From NCBI RefSeq assembly GCF_021216655.1, contig NZ_CP080437.1, positions 3,038,001 through 3,102,000 of the forward strand: a stretch of 64,000 nucleotides of DNA. Reading direction: 5' to 3'. The notes under the pieces are model-generated. The model saw only the letters and a list, made by a program, of their open reading frames with translations. It searched no databases and was not told the origin of the DNA. The translations under genes were made by a program, and so were the position numbers. This DNA is from Clavibacter michiganensis. GTDB taxonomy: Bacteria > Actinomycetota > Actinomycetes > Actinomycetales > Microbacteriaceae. Shown here piece after piece: positions 41,254-51,057 of the stretch. Every line of letters starts with the position of its first letter. Position 1 is the first letter of the stretch.

Positions 41254-42962
41254 CGGTCGGGCGTCCAGTTCACGGCCGGCTTGCCGGCCGGGAAGGCGCG
41301 GCCGTTGCCGACCGCGGGACGGGCGTCAGCGGACGCCTGGGCGGATCCACCGACGGCACCGAGGCCGGCGACCCCCGCCCCGATGAGCGCCTGCTCGCGG
41401 ACGGCCGCGGGCGCGGTCTCGTCGAGCAGCGGCACGGGCGCGCTGACGGGGCCGGTGACCTGCTTGCGGGTGGAGGAGATCCAGAAGAACGCGAGGAGGA
41501 TCACGAGCGACGCGATGCTCGTCGACATGCCCTGGTACGCGTCGCCGCGGATCAGGGAGAAGAGGTACGGCGTGACGACGACCGCGATGGCCGCGCCGAG
41601 GAGCCCGCGGCGGCGCATGCGGGCGCGGATGAAGAGGCCGGCCACGAGGCCGAGGAGCGCACCGACGGCGACGACCCCGGGGATCCCGAAGTTCGCGAAC
41701 GCCTCGCCGATGGCCGACAGGCTCGTCTCGACGCGGTTGACGCCGTAGAACCGGGGCACGTACGTCGAGGTGAACCACGTGTTGCCGCCGCCGAACGGCT
41801 TGTCCTCCCAGAGCCCGCGGGGCACGAACCAGGCCGGCACCGCGGCGTACGTGGCGCCCCACTGGTAGACGAAGTCGGGCAGCGACGCGACCTCGTTGAG
41901 GCGGATGAGCACGTCGAACGGGCGGGTCTCGATGCCGCTGGTGAGGCGGTCGAGGAGGACGCCGAGCGGGTCCTGCGTGAGGCGGTCGAGCGAGCGGCCG
42001 TTGTCGAACGTGGACTCGCGGATGACGATCGAGTAGACCATCGCGACCACGGCCGTGACACCGCCGATGAGGGCGATGGTGCGGAAGCGGAAGGGCTTCG
42101 GGCCGATCTGCTTGAGGATCAGGAACGGGAGGAAGACGCCGATGATGAGCGGGCCGCGACCGCCGGCGGATCCGGCGCAGACCACGAGCACGAGGACGGC
42201 GACCAGGTTGACCCAGTTCCAGCCCTCGAGGCCCTTCTGCCGGCGCGCGAGCACGTTGTAGACGATCGCGATCTGCACGGGGATGTAGGAGAGGCCGATG
42301 AACGACTTGCCGGAGAGGAAGTCGCTCCGGTTGGCGAGGCCCGTCGTGTACGCCTGGATGCCGCCGGAGGAGAGCACCAGGTACACGAGGAGCCCGAGGG
42401 CCACGACCGAGGAGATGACCACGAGCGCCTGCGCCACCGACGTGTTGAACACGCGCTGCCAGCGGACCTGCGTGTCGGGGTCGACGACGGCGGGACCGCC
42501 GGCGATGGCGTTGTCCTCCAGGGCCTTCGCGTCCTCGCCGCCGCGCCTGATGCGGCGGGCCTCGCGGGCCACCGAGTAGTAGTAGACGACGAAGAAGGCC
42601 GAGAAGAAGATCAGCGCCTCGATGAGCGCCGAGCTCGCGGCGAGCTGCAGCGTGGGGGAGAAGAAGCGCGTGTCGGCGATGGCGCCGGGGCTCGTCTCCA
42701 TGCTGTTGGCGACCGTGAGCGGGCGCAGCACGAACAGGAGCAGGCCCGTGAACGCGACGATGCCGCCGGGGGTGATCGGATCCCCGTTGGATACCGTCTC
42801 CTTCACGAGCACGCCGACGAGCAGGATCGCGAGCACCGCGATCATGAACGGGTAGGACAGCTCGTTGCCGAGCAGGGCCACGCCGCCGAGCGCGGCGAGG
42901 ACGGTGAGGACCACGGCGGCCGCGAAGACCGCCGGGGTCGCTAGGCGGTACGTCGGACCCAT
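41250..42962 (-). CDS. polysaccharide polymerase (Wzy-like)
   Basis: A 570-residue membrane protein with about 11-12 helices. A large outer loop near residues 310-400 contains TSGIETRPFDVLIRLNEVASLPDFVYQWGATYAAVPAWFVPRGLWEDKPFGGGNTWF, which resembles O-antigen-polymerase-type loops. It would join repeat units at the outer face. The C-terminal 80 residues are a hydrophilic Ala/Pro-rich tail. It overlaps the pyruvyl transferase by 22 bases and DUF4012 by four. Confidence 0.8.
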   Translation of the reverse strand: MGPTYRLATPAVFAAAVVLTVLAALGGVALLGNELSYPFMIAVLAILLVGVLVKETVSNGDPITPGGIVAFTGLLLFVLRPLTVANSMETSPGAIADTRFFSPTLQLAASSALIEALIFFSAFFVVYYYSVAREARRIRRGGEDAKALEDNAIAGGPAVVDPDTQVRWQRVFNTSVAQALVVISSVVALGLLVYLVLSSGGIQAYTTGLANRSDFLSGKSFIGLSYIPVQIAIVYNVLARRQKGLEGWNWVNLVAVLVLVVCAGSAGGRGPLIIGVFLPFLILKQIGPKPFRFRTIALIGGVTAVVAMVYSIVIRESTFDNGRSLDRLTQDPLGVLLDRLTSGIETRPFDVLIRLNEVASLPDFVYQWGATYAAVPAWFVPRGLWEDKPFGGGNTWFTSTYVPRFYGVNRVETSLSAIGEAFANFGIPGVVAVGALLGLVAGLFIRARMRRRGLLGAAIAVVVTPYLFSLIRGDAYQGMSTSIASLVILLAFFWISSTRKQVTGPVSAPVPLLDETAPAAVREQALIGAGVAGLGAVGGSAQASADARPAVGNGRAFPAGKPAVNWTPDR

Positions 42963-43990
42963 GTGGTCATCTCCTCGAAAGCCGCGTCCAGGCGGGCGGT
43001 GGCGGCGACGAGAGCCGCCGCGGTGGTGGATGCGGCGTCGGCGTCGGCCGGCGCTGCGATGGCGGTGCGGACCGCCCGGTCGAACGCGGGCTCCGTGCGC
43101 GTGCCGAACTCGGTCGTGAACGCCCCGACCTTGGTGGCGCCACCGACGGCGACCACGGGCGTCGTCAGCATCGTACCGAGGTACATGGCGTGCATGCGAG
43201 AGGCGATGACGACCTCGCGGTCGGCCATGAGCTCGGCCGCGCGGCGCCAGCCGTGGTCGCCTGGCTCGGTCGTGAGCCGGGCGCGGACCTCGGCGGACAG
43301 GGCGCCGGCGTCGGAGTCGTCGCCCTGGTCCATCGACACGAAGACGACCTCGCCGAAGCGCTCCTCGAGGGCCTGCACGTGCGCGAGGGTGACCTCGGGG
43401 GAGTGCTTCGCGTTGAGCGCGACCACGGCGCCGCGGCGGCGGTCGGCGGGCGCGGCCATCGCCGCGAGCTCGGGGGCGGCGAAGAGGCTGACGTCGGCGG
43501 CGACCTCGACGGGGAGCTTCGAGTACCCGGCGGCGCGGCCGGCGGAGTCGGGGTCGCGGGTCCAGACGCGGGCGCCGTCGAGGCCCGCGCGGAGGGCGAG
43601 GCGCGCGCGGCGGCGGGTGACGGGATCCGCGCCCACGCCGAACACGGCGAGCGGCGTGCGGCCGGTGCGCGCGATGAGCCCGGTGACGGCCATGAGGCGG
43701 GGGAGGCCCGCGAAGGGGCGGCCCGGCTGGTCGTCGGCGAGGAGCGTGCCGCCGCCGACGACGACCGCGTCGACCTGGCGCACCAGGTCGCCCAGCGCGC
43801 GCACGCCGGAGACGCGGACGCGCTCCTCGGTGGAGGCGAGGCGCGCGGTCTGCCCGAAGTCGGCGACCACGGTCTCGTGGCCCGCCCGGCGGAGGCGCTC
43901 CGAGAGCGCGTCGGTGAGGAAGGCGTCCCCGAGGTTCTGCGGGTGGCCGGACGCGAGGGTGCGGTCGGCGGAGACGATGAGGGTCCTCAT
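42941..43990 (-). CDS. polysaccharide pyruvyl transferase
   Basis: A 349-residue enzyme of the CsaB/WcaK-like pyruvyl transferase family: NLGDAFLTDALSERLRRAGHE near the start, VVVGGGTLL near residue 78, VWTRDPDS, DVSLFAA, VVALNAKHS and VIASRMHAMYLGTMLTTPVVAVGGATKV toward the end, the His of SRMHA being a hallmark. It would place ketal pyruvate on the exopolysaccharide, giving acidic groups. It overlaps both neighbours in the operon. Confidence 0.87.
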   Translation of the reverse strand: MRTLIVSADRTLASGHPQNLGDAFLTDALSERLRRAGHETVVADFGQTARLASTEERVRVSGVRALGDLVRQVDAVVVGGGTLLADDQPGRPFAGLPRLMAVTGLIARTGRTPLAVFGVGADPVTRRRARLALRAGLDGARVWTRDPDSAGRAAGYSKLPVEVAADVSLFAAPELAAMAAPADRRRGAVVALNAKHSPEVTLAHVQALEERFGEVVFVSMDQGDDSDAGALSAEVRARLTTEPGDHGWRRAAELMADREVVIASRMHAMYLGTMLTTPVVAVGGATKVGAFTTEFGTRTEPAFDRAVRTAIAAPADADAASTTAAALVAATARLDAAFEEMTTWVRRTA

Positions 43991-45177
43991 GCGTCCTCCT
44001 TCCTGACGGTGCGGTGGCGGTGGCGGATGAGGAGCGCGGCGATGGCGGCGCTCAGGACGAGCTCGGCGGCGAGCGTCACGCCGGCGAGGAGGGCGGGGCC
44101 GGCCGTGAGCGCGGCGGCGAGCGTGAGGACCACGGCGACGACGCCCGTGACGACGGTCGCGGTGAGCCGCACGCGCACGAGGCCGGATCCCATCGCGTAG
44201 GCCATGAGCGCGTAGTTGCCGAACTTGGGGGCGACCGAGAGGAGGATCACGAGGAAGATCGCCTGGTCGAACGCGTCGCCGCCGAAGACCTGCTCGACGG
44301 GCTCGCGGATCAGCGCGAGGATCCCGGCCAGCACGAGGCCGCCGAGCGCGAACCGCCACCAGTAGGCGCGCGCGGGGCGGGCGGCGGCGCGGATCCGCGG
44401 GATCAGCTGCTGCGAGAGCGTCGCGGGCAGGACCTCGAGCGGCTGCACGATGCGGTAGGCGAGCGCGAGCGGCACGACGGCGTCTGCCCCGAGGATCGCC
44501 GTGCCGAGCACGAGCGGCGCCTGCGAGTAGAGCGCGCTGAGGGATCCGGAGAGGCCGAACTCGAGGATCTGCGGGAACACGCGCACGGGCTCGTCGCTGG
44601 TCGTGGCGAGGTCGCGGCGGACGGCGATCCAGGTGCCCGCGGTGACGATCAGCGACACGACGGGGAAGGCGAGCAGCACGAGGATCTCCGGCACGACGAG
44701 CGCGATCACGAGCGGGACGGCCTTGAGCACCACGAGCGCGAGGTCGGGGAACGCGTAGGAGGCGTCGCGGCGGCCGACGAGCAGGGGCGCGCGGATCGTG
44801 CGGGTGAGCGAGTCGAGCACCTGGCTGACGCCGAGCGCGACGAGCAGCAGCACGGCCTCGCCGGGCATGGACGAGGCGGCGGCGACGGTGATGAGCACCG
44901 CGACGGCGGCGCCCAGCGAGCCGAGCCCCGCGTGGAAGGCGACCGCGCGTGCGTGCACGCTCCGGGTGAGGCGCGTGCGCGGCAGCGAGAGCAGGAAGTT
45001 CGCGGCGCCCGAGTCGGTGATGATCGCGAACGAGCTGAGCAGCGCGAACCCGGTGACGAGCGCGCTCTGCGCCGACCCCTCGGACAGGCGCGTGAGGACC
45101 ACGAGCAGCACCAGCTGGAGCACGCGCGTGAGCCCTGCGGCTCCCGTGGGGAGCAGCAGCCCGATCCGCCGGATCAT
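43987..45177 (-). CDS. polysaccharide flippase (Wzx-like)
   Basis: A 396-residue membrane protein with about 12 helices and the MATE/Wzx look (TDSGAANFLLSLPRT, ALAYRIVQPLEVLPATLSQQLIPRIRAA). It would flip undecaprenyl-linked repeat units to the outside for the polymerase at 41250. ATG 45177 overlaps the upstream glycosyltransferase stop as ATGA. Confidence 0.85.
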   Translation of the reverse strand: MIRRIGLLLPTGAAGLTRVLQLVLLVVLTRLSEGSAQSALVTGFALLSSFAIITDSGAANFLLSLPRTRLTRSVHARAVAFHAGLGSLGAAVAVLITVAAASSMPGEAVLLLVALGVSQVLDSLTRTIRAPLLVGRRDASYAFPDLALVVLKAVPLVIALVVPEILVLLAFPVVSLIVTAGTWIAVRRDLATTSDEPVRVFPQILEFGLSGSLSALYSQAPLVLGTAILGADAVVPLALAYRIVQPLEVLPATLSQQLIPRIRAAARPARAYWWRFALGGLVLAGILALIREPVEQVFGGDAFDQAIFLVILLSVAPKFGNYALMAYAMGSGLVRVRLTATVVTGVVAVVLTLAAALTAGPALLAGVTLAAELVLSAAIAALLIRHRHRTVRKEDA

Positions 45178-46220
45178 CGCGTCCCGATGCTCTGGTAGGC
45201 GTCGTGGACGGTCTGCGCGGAGGTGCGCCAGTCGAAGCGGCAGGTGACGGCGCGGCGGATGCGCGCGGCCTCCTCCTCCTCGAGCGGGTCGGCCGCCGCG
45301 AGCCGGGCGAGCGCCTGCGTGATGGCGGACGTGTCGGCGGGCGAGAAGTACGTGGCGTCGTCCCCGCAGATCCAGTGGAAGACGTCGATGTCGGAGACGG
45401 CGAGGCGCGCGCCCGCGACCATCGCCTCGACGAGCGGCAGGCCGAAGCCCTCCGCGAGGCTCGGGAAGACCACGCCGCGGGAGGCCGCGTAGAGCACGGC
45501 GAGCTCGTCGTCTGTGACGTAGCCGGCCAGCTTGATGTCGTCCGACTCGGCCATGTCCACGTCGCCGAACACGGCGCTCTTCGCGCCCACGAGCACGAGC
45601 GGGGCCGCCGCGCGGGTCTCGGCGGGCAGCTCGAGGTACGCCTCGGTGAGGCGCTTCAGGTTCTTGCGCGGATCCATGCTGCCGACCGCGAGCAGGTACC
45701 CGCCGTCGGTCACGCCGAACCGCTCGAGCACGCGGGCGCGCTCCTCCGCGCCGCGCGGCTCGCCGAACACGGGGCTCGGCGCGTTGGGCGCGACCACGAC
45801 GGGCGCGCTGGAGAGCCCGAGCTCGCGCACCTGCTCGGCGACGGGCTCGCTCACGGTGACGATGACGCGCGCGTCGCGCAGGTTCGCGCGGAGCAGGGGC
45901 ACGTGGGTCACGACGTACTCGCGGCTGTACCACTCGGGGTTCGTGAGCACGAAGAGGTCGTGCACGACCACGATGTGCCGGCGGTGGACGAGCGGCGCGC
46001 GGCTCGTGAGGGACAGGAGCACGTCCTGGCGCGTGATCCACGGCAGGGTCGTCTGCACCCAGAGCCAGCTGCGCGCGCCGGACGACGCGATGCCCGCCGA
46101 CGGCGTGGCGCGCGTCACGCCGTGCTTGCCCTCGAGCGCGCGGGCGATCTCCGTCGCGTAGCGCTGCTGGCCGGTGACCCGCTGCCCCGCGTACGCCTCG
46201 TTGACGACGAGCCGGCGCAT
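45174..46220 (-). CDS. glycosyltransferase family 1/4
   Basis: A 348-residue GT-B glycosyltransferase: the acceptor half has VVVHDLFVLTNPEWYSREYV, and the donor half has LLAVGSMDPRKNLKRLTEAYLE and VVFPSLAEGFGLPLVEAMVAGARLAVSDI, the EX7E motif of GT4. It adds one sugar of the exopolysaccharide repeat on the cytoplasmic face. It is joined by ATGA overlaps to both neighbours. Confidence 0.92.
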   Translation of the reverse strand: MRRLVVNEAYAGQRVTGQQRYATEIARALEGKHGVTRATPSAGIASSGARSWLWVQTTLPWITRQDVLLSLTSRAPLVHRRHIVVVHDLFVLTNPEWYSREYVVTHVPLLRANLRDARVIVTVSEPVAEQVRELGLSSAPVVVAPNAPSPVFGEPRGAEERARVLERFGVTDGGYLLAVGSMDPRKNLKRLTEAYLELPAETRAAAPLVLVGAKSAVFGDVDMAESDDIKLAGYVTDDELAVLYAASRGVVFPSLAEGFGLPLVEAMVAGARLAVSDIDVFHWICGDDATYFSPADTSAITQALARLAAADPLEEEEAARIRRAVTCRFDWRTSAQTVHDAYQSIGTR

Positions 46221-47350
46221 CACGCGACCGCTCCGTCGAGGCGCGCGCCGTCGTGGCGGACCCAGGAGGCGATGCTGCGCTCGAAGACGGCCGCGTCGAA
46301 GTCGGCGGAGCGGCGGACGCTGTCCGCCGGGTCCAGCGCGGCGGCGCGCGCGACCGCGTCGGCGAGGCCGGCGCCCTCCCAGTCGTGCACGTGCACGCCC
46401 GTGACGCCGTCGACGACGCTCTCGGTCGCGCCGCCGACGTCGCTCACGAGCACGCGGGCGCCGGCGGCCATCGCCTCGACGGGCATGATCCCGAAGTCCT
46501 CGACCGCGGGGAACACGTACGCGAGCGAGCGCTGGTACAGCGTGTAGAGCAGGGCGTCCGAGGGGCGCGGGACGATCGTGACGGGCACGCGCGCGGCGTC
46601 GGCCTGCGCCCGCAGCTCCTCGGCGAGCGGGCCGGATCCGGCGAGCACGACGGGCACGTCGGCGGCCTCGCCCGCGCGGATCACGAGGTCGAGCCGCTTG
46701 TACGGGACGAAGCGGCTGGCGCCCAGGAGGAAGCGGTCGGGCAGCGACGCGGCGAGCTCGGCGTCGGATCCGGTCAGCTCGCCCTCCCACGACGCGGTGT
46801 CGCGGATCGCGGTCGCGTCGACGGGCGGGTGGATCACGCGCGCGTCCACATCCCACGCCTTGCGGATGCGCGCCCGCACGAACGCGCTGTTCGCGGCGAA
46901 CTCCGCGTGCGACGCCTGCGCGCGGCGCCGGTCGAGCGCGCGGAGCGGGGGAGCGGCGGCCTTCACGAGCGGGTTGGCGCCGCGCTGGTCGAGGTCGGGC
47001 GTCCAGAGGTAGCGCGCCGGGCTGTGCACGTAGACGTGCTGGCGGGTCGCGCGATCACCGTGGCCGAGGTGGTGCGCGAACAGGTGCGAGCTCGAGAGGG
47101 TCCACTCGTACGCGTCGAGGTCGAGCGAGCTCCACGTGAGCGGCATGAACGGAAGGGCCAGCGGCTTGCGCTTCCGCAGCGGCGTGCGGGCGATCCAGCT
47201 CTCCCGCACCGGGCGGTCGCCGAAGCGGCCCGGGTCGTCGTTCCAGAGCGTGAAGAGGTCGGCGTCGGGGAAGGCGTGCGCGAACGCGTCGAACACCTTC
47301 TCGGATCCGCCCGACTTCTCGATCCACTCCTGGACCAGCAGACCGCCCAT
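46220..47350 (-). CDS. glycosyltransferase family 4
   Basis: A 376-residue GT-B enzyme with VQEWIEKSGGSEKVFDAFAHAFPDADLFTLWND at the start, FLLGASRFVPYKRLDLVIRAGEAADVPVVLAGSGP and VFPAVEDFGIMPVEAMAAGARVLVSDVGGATESVVDGVTG, containing the EX7E pair. It resembles WcaI/WbaZ-type mannosyl or fucosyl transferases only in general form, so sugar specificity is open. ATG 47350 overlaps the sugar-phosphate transferase stop. The same frame stays open far upstream as an antisense-like artefact. Confidence 0.92.
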   Translation of the reverse strand: MGGLLVQEWIEKSGGSEKVFDAFAHAFPDADLFTLWNDDPGRFGDRPVRESWIARTPLRKRKPLALPFMPLTWSSLDLDAYEWTLSSSHLFAHHLGHGDRATRQHVYVHSPARYLWTPDLDQRGANPLVKAAAPPLRALDRRRAQASHAEFAANSAFVRARIRKAWDVDARVIHPPVDATAIRDTASWEGELTGSDAELAASLPDRFLLGASRFVPYKRLDLVIRAGEAADVPVVLAGSGPLAEELRAQADAARVPVTIVPRPSDALLYTLYQRSLAYVFPAVEDFGIMPVEAMAAGARVLVSDVGGATESVVDGVTGVHVHDWEGAGLADAVARAAALDPADSVRRSADFDAAVFERSIASWVRHDGARLDGAVA

Positions 47351-48825
47351 CAGACGGCCCCGTCCGCGCCGAAGACGGCCTTGAACGTGCGCGCCAGGAT
47401 GATGATGTCGCCCGTGAGCGACCAGTTCTCCACGTAGTAGAGGTCGAGGCGGATGGCGTCCTCCCACGAGAGCGACGACCGGCCGGAGACCTGCCACAGG
47501 CCGGACATGCCGGGCTTGATGAGGAGGCGGCGGCGGGCGGCGCTGTCGTAGAGCGCGACCTCGCCCTCGCGCTGCGGCCGCGGGCCGATGAGGCTCATGG
47601 ATCCCAGCAGCACGTTGAGGAACTGCGGCAGCTCGTCGAGCGAGTAGCGGCGGAGCACCCCGCCCACCTTCGTGATGCGCGGGTCGTCCGTCACCTTGAA
47701 CAGCGGGGTGTCTGCCGTGCCCTGCTGCTCCAGCAGCGCGAACAGCTCGGCGTCGGCGTTCATGCGCATCGAGCGGAACTTGAGCATGTGGAACGGCTCG
47801 CCGTTCAGGCCGATGCGCTCCTGCTTGTAGAAGACGTCGCCCTTGCTCGTGGCCTTGATGAGGATCGCGAGGATCAGGAAGACGGGGCTCAGCACGATGA
47901 GCGTGATGCCGGAGACGACGATGTCGAACAGGCGCTTGGAGAGGAGCTTGCGCCCCTCGAAGCGCGGCGTCTCCACGTGGATGAGCGGGAGGCCGGCGAC
48001 CGGGCGGGTGTGGATGCGCGGGCCGCCGATGTCGGTGAGCCCCGGAGCCATGACGAGGTGGTGGCGGCCGGGCTCGAGCGACCAGCTGAGCTCGCGGATC
48101 CGCTCGGGCGGCAGCTCGTCGCTCGACGTGAGCACGAGGGTGTCGGCGCCCAGGCGCTCCAGCTCCACGAGCGCGTCGTCCGCGTTGCCGACCACGGGCA
48201 CGTCGAGCCCCGGCAGGCGCGAGGGCCGCGCGTCGCCCGTGAGGCACGCGCCGACCACGCGGTAGCCGGCCTTGGGGGCGCGGGCGAGGGTCGTGGCGGT
48301 GTGGGTCGTGCTCTCGAGGGACCCGACCAGCAGGATCAGCGAGGAGAACTCGCCGCGGCGACGCTGGGCCGAGAGCCACACGCGCCAGAGCGTGCGCGAG
48401 AGCAGCAGGAGGACGAGGCCGAGAGGCAGGCCCGTGACGATGTAGCCGCGCGCCAGGTCGATCTTCACGAGGAAGGCGACGATGGCGATGATCCCGAAGA
48501 GCCGCAGCGTCGCGTCCGCGACCTGCTTGTACTCCTGCGTGCCCGTGCCGACGATGCGGTAGTCGCGCGTGCTGTAGACCGTGAGGACGAACAGCCACGC
48601 GAGGATCAGCACGACCGAGACCATCGTGTAGGTCACGGCCACGCCCTGGGCGTTGCCGCCGAGGTCGACCGTGCCCGCCGTGGTGCCGAACCACAGGAAC
48701 TGCACGCCGAAGGTCGTGAGGATGATGACGATCGCGTCGCTCAGCGCCAGGCGCCGGGCGTAGACGACCCGCCACCGCGACCCCTCCTGGGCCTCGTCCG
48801 TGCGTCGTGTCTGTTGCGTGTCCAC
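47350..48825 (-). CDS. undecaprenyl-phosphate sugar phosphotransferase
   Basis: A 491-residue initiating enzyme of the WbaP/WcaJ type: four to five N-terminal helices, a nucleotide-binding-like middle domain and the catalytic bacterial sugar transferase domain (KRLFDIVVSGITLIVLSPVFLILA, KFRSMRMNADAEL, DELPQFLNVLLGSMSLIGPRP, KPGMSGLWQVSGRS). It loads the first sugar phosphate onto undecaprenyl phosphate. It is the first glycan-assembly gene of the operon, preceded by a 90-base gap. Confidence 0.94.
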   Translation of the reverse strand: MDTQQTRRTDEAQEGSRWRVVYARRLALSDAIVIILTTFGVQFLWFGTTAGTVDLGGNAQGVAVTYTMVSVVLILAWLFVLTVYSTRDYRIVGTGTQEYKQVADATLRLFGIIAIVAFLVKIDLARGYIVTGLPLGLVLLLLSRTLWRVWLSAQRRRGEFSSLILLVGSLESTTHTATTLARAPKAGYRVVGACLTGDARPSRLPGLDVPVVGNADDALVELERLGADTLVLTSSDELPPERIRELSWSLEPGRHHLVMAPGLTDIGGPRIHTRPVAGLPLIHVETPRFEGRKLLSKRLFDIVVSGITLIVLSPVFLILAILIKATSKGDVFYKQERIGLNGEPFHMLKFRSMRMNADAELFALLEQQGTADTPLFKVTDDPRITKVGGVLRRYSLDELPQFLNVLLGSMSLIGPRPQREGEVALYDSAARRRLLIKPGMSGLWQVSGRSSLSWEDAIRLDLYYVENWSLTGDIIILARTFKAVFGADGAV

Positions 48826-48915
48826 TGGTCCCCCGGGGCAGGCGGCTCCGCGCGGGAGCCGGTGGTGTCTGATGGAGCGGCGTGCGCTCGTGTGTGCGGT
48901 GGCGGGCTGGTCGGG

Positions 48916-49635
48916 TCAGCCCCGGAGGCGGGGCGCGTCGGTGCGGGTCACGGCCCGCACCGACTCGAGGATCGACTCGATGGCGCCCCCGGCCTGCTCG
49001 CCCGAGGCGTCGTAGGTGGCCTGCGACCGGCGGTACGGGTCGACCACGTCGTAGTCGTCCTCGTGCGCGGGGGGCAGGGTCACGCCGCGCTGGGCAGCCA
49101 CGAGCGGGATGAGCGCCCGCAGCTGCTCCGGCACGTCGCCGTCGCAGGCGATGTGCTTCTCGTCCCCGGTCACCTCGACGAGGTGCTCGAAGAGCGCGGC
49201 GAACTCGCGGATCGTGAAGGTGAAGCGATTGGCGCGGGGCACCGCGCGCACGACGGCGCTGCGGTGCTCGCGCGCCATGGTGAGCACCAGGTCGACGCCC
49301 TGGATGATGCCGGGCGTGAGGAACCTCGCCTGGTGCTCGCTCGGGTCCCCGCCGTAGCGGACGGACAGCTCGGCCGCCTGCTCGGGCATGCGCTGCCCCT
49401 CGGCCGCGATCGTGCCGGCGCTGGAGAAGCGCACGACCGAGTCGGCCTCGGCGGCGTGGCCGCCGAAGATCGCCCGGACACGGGCCCGGAGGACCTGCTC
49501 GGCGAGGGCGGAGCGGCAGATGTTGCCCGAGCAGACGAACAGGACGCGGAACGAGCCGTCGTCGACGCCCTCGGAGGATGCGTCGCCGAGGGCCGCGCGT
49601 GCGGCCCTGCGGCTCGTGGGGGGGAGTTCCGACAT
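48916..49635 (-). CDS. low-molecular-weight protein tyrosine phosphatase
   Basis: A 239-residue phosphatase. The P-loop CSGNICRS near residues 35-42 is the CX5R signature, and the general-acid Asp lies in DYDVVDPYRRS near the C-terminus. An insert of about 60 residues (FTFTIREFAALFEHLVEVTGDEKHIACDGDVPEQLRALIPLVAAQ) makes it longer than simple LMW-PTPs. Beside a bacterial tyrosine kinase, it would reset the phosphorylation cycle that controls polymer length. Confidence 0.92.
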   Translation of the reverse strand: MSELPPTSRRAARAALGDASSEGVDDGSFRVLFVCSGNICRSALAEQVLRARVRAIFGGHAAEADSVVRFSSAGTIAAEGQRMPEQAAELSVRYGGDPSEHQARFLTPGIIQGVDLVLTMAREHRSAVVRAVPRANRFTFTIREFAALFEHLVEVTGDEKHIACDGDVPEQLRALIPLVAAQRGVTLPPAHEDDYDVVDPYRRSQATYDASGEQAGGAIESILESVRAVTRTDAPRLRG

Positions 49636-49644
49636 GGAGGGGAG

Positions 49645-51057
49645 CTACGCCTTGATCTTCTCGATGGGCGCCTTGGACTTGTTGCCGTCCTCGTCCTCCG
49701 TGTACCCGTACCCGTAGCCGTAGTGGCCGTAGCCGTACGCGTCCGGGCCCTTGGTGGGGAGCATGGTGATCACGAGGCCGAGCACGTCCGCGCCCACGTT
49801 GGTGAGGTTGGCGATGGCGCTCTTCAGCTGCGTGCGGTGCGTGCGGCCCGCCGCGACGACGACGATCGCGCCGCCGGCGTTCTTGGACAGGATCGCCGCG
49901 TCGGTGACGGGGAGCAGCGGCGGGGCGTCGATGAGCACCACGTCGTAGCGCGCCTCGAGGTCCTGCAGCAGTCGCGCCATGCCCTGCGAGCCGAGGAGCT
50001 CGGACGGGTTCGGCGGGATCTGGCCGGCGGGGAGGATCGAGAGCATGCCCGAGCCCCAGGGCTGGATGACGTCCTCGATCTCGGCGCGGCCGATGAGGAT
50101 GTCGGTGAGGCCCACGGCGCCCTCGAGGCCCATGTAGGAGGCCAGGCGCGGGCGGCGGAGGTCGGCGTCGATGAGGACGACCTTGATGCCGGAGTCGGCC
50201 AGCGCCAGCGCGAGGTTCGAGCTGGTCGTCGACTTGCCCTCGCCCTGGATGGAGGAGGTGATGACGAAGCTGCGCGAGCGGCCGCCGAACTCCAGGAACT
50301 GGAGGTTCGTGCGGAGGCTGCGGAAGGACTCGGCGCGGGGGCTCCGCGGGTCGTCCTGGACGATGAGGGGGCGCTCGGTCGCCTTCGGGTCGTACGCGAT
50401 GCCACCGAGGATCGGCTTGGTCGTGACCAGCTCCACGTCGCGCTCGCCGCGGATGCGGTTGTCGAGCGTCTCGCGGAGGAGGCTGACGCCCACGCCGATC
50501 AGCAGGCCGATGAGCGCGCCCACGATGATGTTGACGGGCAGATTCGGCGAGGACGGCGACTCGGGGATCTCCGCCTGCTCGAGCTGCGTGATCTGCACCT
50601 GCGGCGTGCCCTCGATGGTCTCGGGGACGAGCGTGCCGACGACCGTCTTGAGGCTCTCGCCGATGGCGTCCGCGAGCGTCGCGGCGTCCTGGCGGGACTG
50701 GTCCTTGACCGTGATGTCGATGATCGTCGTGTCGAGCGGCGCCGAGGCGCGGACCGACTCGGCCAGCTCGCGCGACGAGACGTCGAGCCCGAACTGGTCG
50801 ATGACGGGCTGGAGCACGGCGCGGGTCGTGACGACGTCCGCGTAGCTCTTCACCGCCTGGGTGATGAAGTTGTTGCCCTGCTGCAGGTCCTGCACGTTGG
50901 AGGAGCTGCTCTGGGCGACGTACATCTTGGTGGACGCCTCGTACTCGGGGGTCTGGAGGAGCGAGAAGGCCGCTGCGGCACCCACCCCCACCAGGAGCGT
51001 CAGGATGATCAGCACCGCGCCCCTACGCAGCATCCGAATGAAGTCACGGAGCGCCAT
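49645..51057 (-). CDS. Wzz/BY-kinase polysaccharide co-polymerase
   Basis: A 470-residue fusion of a chain-length domain and a tyrosine autokinase. Membrane helices lie near residues 13-33 and 173-195 with a Wzz domain between. The cytosolic kinase has Walker A SSIQGEGKSTTSSN, Walker A' VVLIDADLRRPRL and Walker B YDVVLIDAPPLLP. A Tyr cluster (YGYGHYGYGYGY) near the C-terminus is the autophosphorylation tail. It is the first gene of the ten-gene operon. The 214-base gap to the divergent acyltransferase must hold the promoter. Confidence 0.94.
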   Translation of the reverse strand: MALRDFIRMLRRGAVLIILTLLVGVGAAAAFSLLQTPEYEASTKMYVAQSSSSNVQDLQQGNNFITQAVKSYADVVTTRAVLQPVIDQFGLDVSSRELAESVRASAPLDTTIIDITVKDQSRQDAATLADAIGESLKTVVGTLVPETIEGTPQVQITQLEQAEIPESPSSPNLPVNIIVGALIGLLIGVGVSLLRETLDNRIRGERDVELVTTKPILGGIAYDPKATERPLIVQDDPRSPRAESFRSLRTNLQFLEFGGRSRSFVITSSIQGEGKSTTSSNLALALADSGIKVVLIDADLRRPRLASYMGLEGAVGLTDILIGRAEIEDVIQPWGSGMLSILPAGQIPPNPSELLGSQGMARLLQDLEARYDVVLIDAPPLLPVTDAAILSKNAGGAIVVVAAGRTHRTQLKSAIANLTNVGADVLGLVITMLPTKGPDAYGYGHYGYGYGYTEDEDGNKSKAPIEKIKA

